This document shows, piece after piece, positions 51,931 through 59,211 of a stretch of 59,211 bases of DNA (position 1 is the stretch's first letter; the number at the start of each line of letters is the position of its first letter). The stretch comes from Cellulosimicrobium funkei. Its GTDB lineage: Bacteria > Actinomycetota > Actinomycetes > Actinomycetales > Cellulomonadaceae. The notes under the pieces were generated by a model. That model was not told the origin of the DNA and did not search any database. It saw only the letters and a program-made list of their open reading frames with translations. The stretch covers positions 1 through 59,211 of the forward strand of contig NZ_JNBQ01000022.1 in NCBI RefSeq assembly GCF_001019615.1, given 5' to 3'. A program made the position numbers and the translations under genes.

Positions 51931-53014
51931 CCCGACCCGAGAGGTGCAACCGGCCCTTGCCGTCCCACGCCTGGTAGACGACGCCCGTCGTCGGGTCGCC
52001 CGCGCCGTCGGGCTCGGCCGGGGCGACCTGCCCGACGGCGTCCCGCACCGCGGCAGGAACGTCGCCCGCGGGGCGCAGCGCCACGTCGACCGTGCTCGGC
52101 AGCAGGACCGGCTTCGCGAACGTGACGGTCCAGTCGTACGTGTCGCCACGTCGCGGCCCCGCCTCGGCGAGCGCCCGCGCGGCGGTGTACATCCCGTGCG
52201 CGATGGGGCGCGGGAACCCGAACGCCTTGGCACCGAGCCCCGACGTGTGGATCGGGTTGCGGTCGCCCGAGACGGCCGCGTACGCGCGACCGGTCCCCGC
52301 GCCGAGCGACCAGCGCGCCGTCGGGAGCGGGGGGACGAACGCCTCGGTGCCCGACGCCGCGGTGGCGTCCTCGTCCACCGGGCCGCCCGGGAGCGTGACG
52401 CCCTTCGCGAGGTACGTCGAGACGCCCCGGTAGGCGAGCGTCGTCGCCGACAGCCCGCTCCCGGACGCGCGCTCCTCGTCGGTGCGCTCGACGGCGACCT
52501 CCGTGACCAGGTCCACCTGGACCCCGCGCCGGTGCGGACGCAGCCGCTCGGCCCAGGCGCGCACCTCGAGCGTGTCCCCGAGCCGCACCGGACGCAGCAC
52601 GGACACCGAGTTCGCGAGGTGCACCATGCCGAGCAGCGGCAGCGGGAAGTCGGTCCGGACCATGACGGCCGTCGCGAGGGGGAAGCCGAGCACGTGCAGG
52701 TACCCGGCGGGCAGGACCTCCGACGGGGCCTCGCCCACGAGCCGCGCGTACCGCGCGAGGTGCGCGGCGCTGCCCACGTGGCCGGGCGCGGCGGCGTCGC
52801 CCGTCGGCACGCCCGCGACGCGGTACGTGACCTCGGGCAGCTCCAGGTCACGACGCCCGCCGCCCGCGGGGAGGCGGTGCGCCGCCGCGATCCGGCCCGA
52901 CGCCGCGAGCCCGCGCACGTACAGGCCGCCGAGCCCGGGGATCGTGGGCAGGGTCTCGACGCGCGCGGGCGCGACGCGCGCCGGGCCGGCCGCGGTGCCG
53001 TCGGGCGCCGTCAC
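51914..53014 (-). CDS. MaoC-family (R)-enoyl-CoA hydratase, HtdX-like
   Basis: 366-aa two-hotdog-domain hydratase or dehydratase. The C-terminal active domain has AVSGDRNPIHTSGLGAKAFGFPRPIAHGMYTAARAL with the catalytic Asp/His pair; the N-terminal half is a degenerate hotdog (HVLGFPLATAVMVRTDFPLPLLGMVHLANS). It hydrates trans-2-enoyl-CoA/ACP. GTG 53012-53014 overlaps the fabG stop by 4 bp. With FabG4-like and thiolase genes upstream it mirrors the mycobacterial htdX-fabG4-fadA2 cluster. Confidence 0.9.
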   Translation of the reverse strand: MTAPDGTAAGPARVAPARVETLPTIPGLGGLYVRGLAASGRIAAAHRLPAGGGRRDLELPEVTYRVAGVPTGDAAAPGHVGSAAHLARYARLVGEAPSEVLPAGYLHVLGFPLATAVMVRTDFPLPLLGMVHLANSVSVLRPVRLGDTLEVRAWAERLRPHRRGVQVDLVTEVAVERTDEERASGSGLSATTLAYRGVSTYLAKGVTLPGGPVDEDATAASGTEAFVPPLPTARWSLGAGTGRAYAAVSGDRNPIHTSGLGAKAFGFPRPIAHGMYTAARALAEAGPRRGDTYDWTVTFAKPVLLPSTVDVALRPAGDVPAAVRDAVGQVAPAEPDGAGDPTTGVVYQAWDGKGRLHLSGRVTPRS

Positions 53015-54447
53015 CGGCCCACCACGTTCTGCCCGCACACGCGCAGCACCTGCCCGTTCACGCCCGCGGCCGCGGGCGACGCGAGGAACGCGATCGCCTC
53101 GGCCACGTCGACGGGCTGACCGCCCTGCTGGAGCGACGCGACGCGCCGCGCGACCTCGCGCTGGACGAACGGGATCGACGCCGTCATGTCCGTCTCGATG
53201 AACCCCGGCGCGACGGCGTTCGCCGTCCCGCCCGGACCGCCCGACGCCGCGAGCCGGCGCGCGAACGCGCGCGTGTGCCCGATGACGCCTGCCTTCGAGA
53301 ACGCGTAGTTCGCCTGGCCGCGGTTGCCCGCGATGCCGCTCGTCGACGCGAGCGACACGATGCGCGGCGCGGAGGAGAACCCGTTCGCGCCGAGGAGGTA
53401 CTCGGTGATCCGGAGCTGCGCGGCGAGGTTCACCGCGACCACCGCGTCCCACTTGTCCGCCGACATGTTGGCGAGCAGCTTGTCGCGCAGGATGCCCGCG
53501 TTGTGCACCAGGATGTCGAGCCCGCCGTGCCGCGCGCGGGCGTGCTCGAGGATGCGCGCGCCCGCGTCGTCGGCGGTCACGTCGAGCTGGAGCGCCGTGC
53601 CCTTGATCTCGTTCGCGACCTTGGCGAGCGCCTCGCCCGCCGCGGGCACGTCCACCACGACGACCTTCGCGCCGTCGCGCGCGAGCGTCCGCGCGACCTG
53701 CGCCCCGATCCCGCGCGCCGCGCCCGTGACGACTGCGACCTTGCCGGCGAGCGGCTGGTCGGACACGCCGGCGTGGGTGCTCGGGTCGGCTCCGGCGGCC
53801 GTCTCACCGGCCGAGGTGGAACCCTGGTCTGCCGAGGGTGAACCCTGGGCGCTCGGTGCGCCGGCGTCGACCTGGAGGAGCTGGCCGTCGACGAACGCGG
53901 ACCTGGCGGACAGGAAGAAGCGGAGGGTCGCGAGGACGCTCGGGCTGTCGACCGGGGCGTCGTCGGTCACCTGGATGCCGTTGCCGGTCGCGCCGTAGCG
54001 GAGCTCCTTGGCGACGGAGCGCAGGAACCCGTCGACACCCTCGCGGGCGGCGGCGAGCTCGGGGGAGTCGCTCTCGGCGGGGGCGCGCGAGATCGTCACG
54101 ACGCGGCCGTTCGGCGCGAGCCGCCGGAGCGTCGCGGAGAGCGCCATGACGGGCGCGGACGCGTCCTCCGGACGCTCGATCCCGCTGAGCACGACGACGA
54201 CCGCGCCCCAGCGGGTCGTGTCGTCCGGGGTCTGGCGGACGTCGAGGTCCCAGGCGAGCAGGGCCTCGGCGACGCGGTCGGCGTCGTCGCGCACCCCCGG
54301 CGTGCCGCCGAGCACGAGCACGGGCCCGACGGTGAGGGGGTCGCCCGCACGGAAGCGGCGCAGGACCGCGGGGCGCGGGAGGCCGAGCTTCTTGGCGAGC
54401 GTCTTCGTGAAGCCGGAGTTGACGGCCTGGACGTAGGAGTCGGTCAC
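53011..54447 (-). CDS. fabG: 3-oxoacyl-ACP/CoA reductase, high-molecular-weight FabG4 type
   Basis: 478-aa reductase with two SDR-like domains, about twice normal FabG size. The N-terminal domain (about 40-200, VLVLGGTPGVRDDADRVAEALL) lacks a canonical nucleotide motif. A Ser/Ala/Gly-rich linker (about 200-230) leads to the active domain: VVTGAARGIGAQVA, LVHNAGILRDKLLANM, SLASTSGIAGNRGQANYAFSKAG (catalytic Ser, Tyr, Lys) and PGFIETDMT. It interconverts 3-oxoacyl and 3-hydroxyacyl thioesters. GTG 54445-54447 has AGAGGA upstream. Middle gene of the thiolase-fabG-maoC operon. Confidence 0.92.
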   Translation of the reverse strand: MTDSYVQAVNSGFTKTLAKKLGLPRPAVLRRFRAGDPLTVGPVLVLGGTPGVRDDADRVAEALLAWDLDVRQTPDDTTRWGAVVVVLSGIERPEDASAPVMALSATLRRLAPNGRVVTISRAPAESDSPELAAAREGVDGFLRSVAKELRYGATGNGIQVTDDAPVDSPSVLATLRFFLSARSAFVDGQLLQVDAGAPSAQGSPSADQGSTSAGETAAGADPSTHAGVSDQPLAGKVAVVTGAARGIGAQVARTLARDGAKVVVVDVPAAGEALAKVANEIKGTALQLDVTADDAGARILEHARARHGGLDILVHNAGILRDKLLANMSADKWDAVVAVNLAAQLRITEYLLGANGFSSAPRIVSLASTSGIAGNRGQANYAFSKAGVIGHTRAFARRLAASGGPGGTANAVAPGFIETDMTASIPFVQREVARRVASLQQGGQPVDVAEAIAFLASPAAAGVNGQVLRVCGQNVVGR

Positions 54448-54474
54448 GGTGGTTCCTCTCGGGTCGTCGGGCCG

Positions 54475-55893
54475 TCAGGCGGGGGCGTCGGTCGCGGGGA
54501 CGGACTCGAGGATCGCGGCGACGCCGAGGCCTCCCGCGGCGCACACGGAGATGAGCGCCCGCGCCGGGGCGCCGGTCTCGGCGGTCTTCGCGGCGAGGAG
54601 CTTGGCCGCCGTCGCGACGATGCGGCCGCCGGTCGCGGCGAACGGGTGGCCCGCGGCGAGCGAGGACCCGTTGACGTTGAGGCGCGAGCGGTCGATCGAC
54701 CCGAGCGCGCCGTCGAGACCGAGCTCGGTGCGGCAGTACTCGTCGTCCTCCCAGGCCTTGAGCGTCGTGAGGACCGTGGAGGCGAACGCCTCGTGGATCT
54801 CGTAGAGGTCGAAGTCGGCGAGCGCGAGGCCGTTGCGCGCGAGCAGGCGCGGGACGGCGTGGGCCGGCGCCATGAGCAGGCCCTCGTGACCGTGCACGAA
54901 GTCGACGGCCGCGGTCTCGGCGTCGACGACGCGCGCGAGCAGCGGGAGGTCACGCTCGCGCGCCCACTCGGCCGAGGCGAGGAGGACGGTCGAGGCGCCG
55001 TCGGTGAGCGGGGTCGAGTTGCCCGCCGTCATGGTCGGCTCGGCGTCGTCGGCGCTGCCCGAGAGGCGCTTGCCGTACACCGGCTTGAGCGCGGCGAGCT
55101 TCTCGAGCGACGAGTCCGTACGGAGGTTGTCGTCGCGCACGAGCCCGCGGAACGGGGTGACGAGGTCGTCGAAGAAGCCGGCGTCCCACGCGGCCGCGAG
55201 GTGCTCGTGGCTCGCGAGCGCGAGCTCGTCCTGCGCCTCGCGCGTGATGCCCCAGCGCGCCGTCGTGATCGCCTGGTGCTCACCCATGGACAGGCCGGTG
55301 CGCGGCTCGTCGGTCGCGGGGGTCAGGGGGGCGAGGTCGGAGGGGCGCACCTTGGTGAACGCCTTGACGCGCTGGCCGAACGTCTTGGCGTGGCTCGCCT
55401 CGAGCAGCGCCCGGCGCAGGCCCTCGCTCACGGCGATCGGCGCGTCGGACACGGTGTCGGAGCCGCCCGCGACGCCCGACTCGATCTGGCCGAGGCGGAT
55501 CTTGTTCGCGACGGTGATCGTCGCCTCGAGGCCGGTCGCGCACGCCTGCTGCAGGTCGTACGCGGGGGTCTCGGGGGAGAGGGACGAGCCGAGCACCGAC
55601 TCGCGGACGAGGTTGAAGTCGCGCGAGTGCTTGAGCACCGCGCCACCGACGACCTCGCCGAGCCGCTCTCCCTGGAGGCCGAAGCGCGCGACGAGGCCCT
55701 CGAGCGCGGCCGTGAACATCTCCTGGTTGCTCGCCGAGGAGTACTTCTTGCCCGCGCGGGCGAACGGGATGCGGTTCCCGCCCACGACCCACGCGTCGCG
55801 GGGGGCGCCGGGGGCGCTGGTCGTCGGAGCCTGCTCGGGGGCCCTCTCGGAGGACTGCTCGGGGGTCTGGCGGGGGCTGGTGCGGTTGGCCAC
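54475..55893 (-). CDS. Acetyl-CoA acetyltransferase / 3-ketoacyl-CoA thiolase (FadA2/FadI-like)
   Basis: 472-aa thiolase. Nucleophile Cys118 in QQACATGLEA; LYEIHEAFAS, NVNGSSLAAGHPFAATGGR (His) and Cys451 in SVCAAGGLG complete the active site. An extra N-terminal stretch of about 30 residues is low-complexity. It catalyses the last step of beta-oxidation or the reverse condensation. GTG 55891-55893 is used. First gene of the operon, divergent from tetR with a palindromic operator between. Confidence 0.93.
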   Translation of the reverse strand: MANRTSPRQTPEQSSERAPEQAPTTSAPGAPRDAWVVGGNRIPFARAGKKYSSASNQEMFTAALEGLVARFGLQGERLGEVVGGAVLKHSRDFNLVRESVLGSSLSPETPAYDLQQACATGLEATITVANKIRLGQIESGVAGGSDTVSDAPIAVSEGLRRALLEASHAKTFGQRVKAFTKVRPSDLAPLTPATDEPRTGLSMGEHQAITTARWGITREAQDELALASHEHLAAAWDAGFFDDLVTPFRGLVRDDNLRTDSSLEKLAALKPVYGKRLSGSADDAEPTMTAGNSTPLTDGASTVLLASAEWARERDLPLLARVVDAETAAVDFVHGHEGLLMAPAHAVPRLLARNGLALADFDLYEIHEAFASTVLTTLKAWEDDEYCRTELGLDGALGSIDRSRLNVNGSSLAAGHPFAATGGRIVATAAKLLAAKTAETGAPARALISVCAAGGLGVAAILESVPATDAPA

Positions 55894-56032
55894 TGTGCCT
55901 CACTTCCTGTCCGTGCTCGCTGCGCTGCGTCGGTCCCGGCCCGGGGAGGGAGCCCCTGCGCGAGTTCGACGGCGATGCCGCAGTCGATGCCGCGCGGAGG
56001 CGAGGGAGAGGGCCGGCTGGTGTCCAATACCA

Positions 56033-56049
56033 AGAGTACCTGATACTCT
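56033..56049. promoter_or_regulatory. TetR operator over divergent -10 boxes
   Basis: AGAGTACCTGATACTCT is an inverted repeat of 6-bp arms around 5 bases in the thiolase-tetR gap. Each arm contains TACTCT on one strand, a plausible -10 box, so one dimer site could cover both divergent promoters. Confidence 0.6.
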
Positions 56050-56148
56050 CGGTTTCGTGAGTCGGGTCACAGGGCCGTGCCCTGCCCCGACACGGTGCCG
56101 GAGGACCAGGCACCGACGACATCGAGGTCGGGCGCAACGGAGGGCGAC

Positions 56149-57003
56149 GTGAACACAGGTGCCGACGCGCGAGCGGCCACCCGAGGACGGGTGCAGCCGG
56201 GCGCGGCGGTGGACGGCCGGTCGACCCGCTGGGACGAGCACCGGGCGGCACGCCGCGCGGAGCTCATCCGGGCGGCGAGCAAGGCCGTGCACCGCGGAGG
56301 TCCCGGGGTCTCCATGGACGAGATCGCGGCGGCGTCGGGGACGTCGAAGTCGATCATCTACCGCTACTTCGACGACAAGACCGGCCTCCAGGTCGCGCTC
56401 GGCTCCGCCGTCGTGGGGCAGATGCACGACGCGCTGACCCACGCGGCCGAGTCGGCCGAGACGCCCAAGCGCGCGCTGCGCGCGATGGTCGGCGTCTACC
56501 TCGAGATGATCGAGAGCTCGCCCAACGTGTACTACTTCGTCACCCGGACGAGCGCCGTCGCGGGGACGGAGGAGCCCGCCGCGCAGCTCGCCGCGAGCGG
56601 CATCACCAACGGGGCCGCCGGCGCGAGCCGCGCGCCCCTCGCGGCGTTCCTCGACTCGGTGATCGAGCTCGTCGCCGAGCCGTTCGCGCGCGTCACCGAC
56701 GTCTCGCCCGCCGACGCCGCGGCGTGGGCCGCGGGTGCCGTCGGGTTCGTGCGCGGCGCCGGCGAGTGGTGGCTCGGCCACCGCGACCGGGCCGACGTCC
56801 CCGACCGTGAGCAGCTCACCGAGCGCGTCGCCGCCTGGCTCTGGGCCGGGCCCGTCGGCGTCCTCTCCCACAACCCGGGTACCCCCCGCTCCCACGACGA
56901 ACGGCCCACGGCGCCCGCGACCCGTCGCGACGGCGTCCACCGCCCCGTCACCGACCGCCCTGAGCACCCGGCGACCGCCTCAGACCTCAAGGAGATCCCA
57001 TGA
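56149..57003 (+). CDS. TetR-family transcriptional regulator of a lipid-metabolism module
   Basis: 284-aa regulator. HTH at about residues 54-80 (VSMDEIAAASGTSKSIIYRYFDDKTGL) inside a typical TetR DNA-binding domain; a ligand domain follows (about 90-235), with a Pro/Arg-rich tail of about 50 residues. GTG 56149 follows GGAGGG. The last four bases overlap the acyl-CoA oxidase-like gene (ATGA), so regulator and enzyme are co-translated. It probably senses an acyl-CoA and represses both divergent units. Confidence 0.9.
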   Translation: MNTGADARAATRGRVQPGAAVDGRSTRWDEHRAARRAELIRAASKAVHRGGPGVSMDEIAAASGTSKSIIYRYFDDKTGLQVALGSAVVGQMHDALTHAAESAETPKRALRAMVGVYLEMIESSPNVYYFVTRTSAVAGTEEPAAQLAASGITNGAAGASRAPLAAFLDSVIELVAEPFARVTDVSPADAAAWAAGAVGFVRGAGEWWLGHRDRADVPDREQLTERVAAWLWAGPVGVLSHNPGTPRSHDERPTAPATRRDGVHRPVTDRPEHPATASDLKEIP

Positions 57004-59132
57004 CCGCCACGTCCGACCGTCCCGCCCTCGTCCAGCGCGCGTCGACCACGGGTGACGCGAGCACGACGCCGCAGGGCGACGCCCGCGTCGACGTCGCCTC
57101 CCTCGAGAAGCTCCTGCTCGGCCGGTGGGCCGACCTGCGCGCGACGGCGCGCGCCACCGCGGGCGAGGAGGCGTTCCAGCGCATCGAGGGCCTGACCCTG
57201 CGCGAGCACCGCGAGCGCGTGCTGGAGCAGATGCGCCTGCTCGTCGGCAAGGGGCAGGTCTGGCGCGGGTATCCCGAGCGCCTCGGCGGCGCCGACGACG
57301 CGGGCGGCAACCTCGCCGGGTTCGAGGAGCTGGTCGCGGCCGACCCGTCGCTCCAGATCAAGGCGGGCGTCCAGTGGGGCCTGTTCGGTGCGGCGATCCT
57401 GCACCTCGGCACCCCCGAGCAGCAGGACCGCCTCCTCCCGGGCGCGATGGACCTCTCCGTGCCCGGCGCGTTCGCGATGACGGAGATCGGCCACGGGTCC
57501 GACGTCGCGAGCATCGCGACCACGGCGACCTACGACCCGGAGACCGAGGAGTTCGTCATCCACACCCCGTTCCGCGGGGCGTGGAAGGACTACCTGGGGA
57601 ACGCGGGCGTGCACGGCGTGGCCGCGGTCGTGTTCGCGCAGCTGATCACGCAGAACGTCAACCACGGCGTGCACGCGTTCTACGTGCCGATCCGCGACAC
57701 CGCGGGCGAGCGCGACGAGCTCGGTCGCCTGCCGTTCCTGCCCGGCGTGGGCGGCGAGGACGACGGGCAGAAGGGCGGGCTCAACGGCATCGACAACGGC
57801 CGCCTGCACTTCGACCACGTGCGGGTCCCGCGCGCGGACCTGCTCGCCCGCTACGGCTCGGTCGATGCGGACGGCACGTACTCGAGCCCGATCGAGAGCC
57901 CGGGACGCCGGTTCTTCACGATGCTCGGCTCGCTCGTGCAGGGGCGCGTGTCGCTCGACGGAGCCGCGGTCACCGCGTCGAAGCTCGGCCTCGCCATCGC
58001 CGTGCGGTACGCGAACGAGCGCCGTCAGTTCACGGGCGCGAGCGCGACCGAGGAGGTCGTGCTCCTCGACTACGGCACGCACAAGAGGCGCCTGATCGTG
58101 CCGATCGCCGAGACGTACGCCGCGCACTTCGCGCACGACCGCCTGCTCGACCTGTTCCACTCCGTGTTCTCGGGCGAGGAGGACACCCCGGAGCAGCGGG
58201 AGGACCTCGAGACGACGGCCGCCGCGCTCAAGGCCACCAGCACGCGGTTCGCGCTCGACGTGCTCCAGGAGACGCGCGAGGCGTGCGGCGGGGCGGGCTT
58301 CCTCACGACCAACCGCATCACGAGCCTGCGCGCGGACCTCGACGTCTACGCGACGTTCGAGGGCGACAACACGGTCCTGCTCCAGCTCGTCGCCAAGCGC
58401 CTGCTCGCCGACTACGGCAAGCAGTTCAAGGGCATCACCCCGGGCCAGATGGCGCGCGTCGTCGTCGAGCGCGCGGGCGACATGGCGCTGCACCGCACGC
58501 CGCTCAAGCGCGCGGCGCAGGCGCTCGCCGACGTCGGGGACCCGCGCCGCGCCGCCGGCCACCTGCGCGACCCCGAGACGCAGCGCGCGCTGCTCACCGA
58601 CCGGGTCGAGACGATGGTCGCCGACGTCGCGCAGGCCCTGCGCCCCGCGCAGAAGGCCGACCCCGAGACGGCGACGAACCTGTTCAACGCCCACCAGGTC
58701 GAGCTCGTCGAGGCCGCCCGCGCCCACGCGGAGCTGCTGCGCTGGGAGGCCTTCACGCAGGCGCTCGAGACGATCGAGGACGCGGGCACGCGCGAGGTCC
58801 TCACGACGGTCCGCGACCTGTTCGGCCTGAGCCTCGTCGAGCGCCACCTCGCGTGGTACCTGCTCAACGGCCGCCTCTCGGCGCAGCGCGCCCGGACGGT
58901 CACGAGCTACCTGGACCGCCTCATCGACCGGCTGCGCCCCCACGCGCAGGACCTCGTCGACGCGTGGGGCTACGGCCCCGAGCACCTGCGCGCGACGATC
59001 GCGACCGGCATCGAGAAGGAGCGCCAGGACGAGGCGCGCGACTACTACCGGCGCCTGCGCGCGAGCGGCGACGAGCCGCGGAGCGAGAAGTCGCTGCGCA
59101 AGGCCGCGAAGGGCGGCCCGCAGGCCCGCTGA
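57000..59132 (+). CDS. Acyl-CoA oxidase/dehydrogenase family flavoenzyme
   Basis: 710-aa FAD enzyme with acyl-CoA oxidase-like length. Order: alpha domain (about 30-140), beta domain with GAFAMTEIGHGSDVASIATTATYD, flavin/substrate helices (SLVQGRVSLDGAAVTASKLGLAIAVRYANERRQF), CGGAGFLTTNRI, YATFEGDNTVLLQLV with the catalytic-base glutamate (about residue 454), and a long C-terminal ACOX domain (480-680). It introduces the 2,3 double bond of acyl-CoA. AAGGAG 5-10 bases before ATG 57000. With the divergent thiolase, FabG and MaoC genes, a full beta-oxidation-type set is present. Confidence 0.93.
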   Translation: MTATSDRPALVQRASTTGDASTTPQGDARVDVASLEKLLLGRWADLRATARATAGEEAFQRIEGLTLREHRERVLEQMRLLVGKGQVWRGYPERLGGADDAGGNLAGFEELVAADPSLQIKAGVQWGLFGAAILHLGTPEQQDRLLPGAMDLSVPGAFAMTEIGHGSDVASIATTATYDPETEEFVIHTPFRGAWKDYLGNAGVHGVAAVVFAQLITQNVNHGVHAFYVPIRDTAGERDELGRLPFLPGVGGEDDGQKGGLNGIDNGRLHFDHVRVPRADLLARYGSVDADGTYSSPIESPGRRFFTMLGSLVQGRVSLDGAAVTASKLGLAIAVRYANERRQFTGASATEEVVLLDYGTHKRRLIVPIAETYAAHFAHDRLLDLFHSVFSGEEDTPEQREDLETTAAALKATSTRFALDVLQETREACGGAGFLTTNRITSLRADLDVYATFEGDNTVLLQLVAKRLLADYGKQFKGITPGQMARVVVERAGDMALHRTPLKRAAQALADVGDPRRAAGHLRDPETQRALLTDRVETMVADVAQALRPAQKADPETATNLFNAHQVELVEAARAHAELLRWEAFTQALETIEDAGTREVLTTVRDLFGLSLVERHLAWYLLNGRLSAQRARTVTSYLDRLIDRLRPHAQDLVDAWGYGPEHLRATIATGIEKERQDEARDYYRRLRASGDEPRSEKSLRKAAKGGPQAR

Positions 59133-59151
59133 CCGGCCCGACCCCGAACGT

Positions 59152-59187
59152 CCTCGGCACAGTAGCGGAGCGGTACCGCCGCCGAGG
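59152..59187 (+). terminator. Possible terminator after the acyl-CoA oxidase-like gene
   Basis: CCTCGGC (59152-59158) and GCCGAGG (59181-59187) form a 7-bp stem around a 22-base loop that can fold further. Weak, and close to the window edge. Confidence 0.35.
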
Positions 59188-59211
59188 TCAGGCCCGGGCG
59201 GCACGACGTCC

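Overview
The window is a dense chromosomal stretch of a very high-GC actinobacterium, with about 52 genes packed in on both strands. GTG starts are common, as are 4-bp GTGA or ATGA gene overlaps. Actinobacterial regulatory signatures are recognisable: DtxR/IdeR iron boxes, a CebR-type box, a LexA/SOS box, a SAM-IV riboswitch and an LAxTG sortase signal. A secreted starch-binding amylase and an alpha-lytic-type protease carrying a ricin-B lectin point to a polysaccharide- and cell-wall-degrading member of the Micrococcales (Cellulosimicrobium/Cellulomonas-like). That placement is inference from content, not a database match.

Layout. 1-7.7 kb: a proline-rich DUF4190 membrane protein, a secreted GH13 amylase, xthA, an SDR, a MerR/oxidoreductase divergent pair and pyrE. 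7.7-12.8 kb: one 1613-aa iron-controlled, wall-anchored HtaA-domain protein. 12.8-17.3 kb: HAD phosphatase with DedA, an NAD-binding protein with a SpoU/TrmH-type RNA methylase, and fbaA. 17.4-20.6 kb: a partner-switching signalling set (STAS, a PAS-GAF-PP2C-HATPase protein, STAS). 20.7-29.8 kb: purine synthesis genes purA, purD, purC, purS and purQ, interspersed with a lectin-bearing serine protease, an SOS-box HNH protein and a PadR/membrane-protein pair. 29.8-35.1 kb: acetyltransferase, two LLM flavin oxidoreductases, a metallo-hydrolase and small proteins. 35.1-44.1 kb: the recC-recB-recD operon. 44.3-51.9 kb: a methylase, the rhodanese-metZ sulfur operon behind a structured leader, a SAM-IV-controlled class V aminotransferase, two related acetyltransferases and a CsbD protein. 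51.9-59.1 kb: a lipid module (MaoC, FabG4-like, thiolase) divergent from TetR and an acyl-CoA oxidase-like enzyme.

Two general features stand out. Many genes have a TANNNT -10 box 5-8 bases before the start codon and no Shine-Dalgarno, so they are probably translated from leaderless mRNAs; this was used to fix several starts. Convergent genes are separated by long perfect inverted repeats that look like bidirectional terminators.

No large new multi-gene system is evident. The least-explained signals are an 84-bp hairpin repeat present in two diverged copies with compensatory changes (24152-24235 and 33701-33784), a compact three-helix leader RNA ahead of rhodanese-metZ (47422-47493), and an HNH-only gene that keeps an SOS promoter but lacks its usual N-terminal domain (27100-27554).
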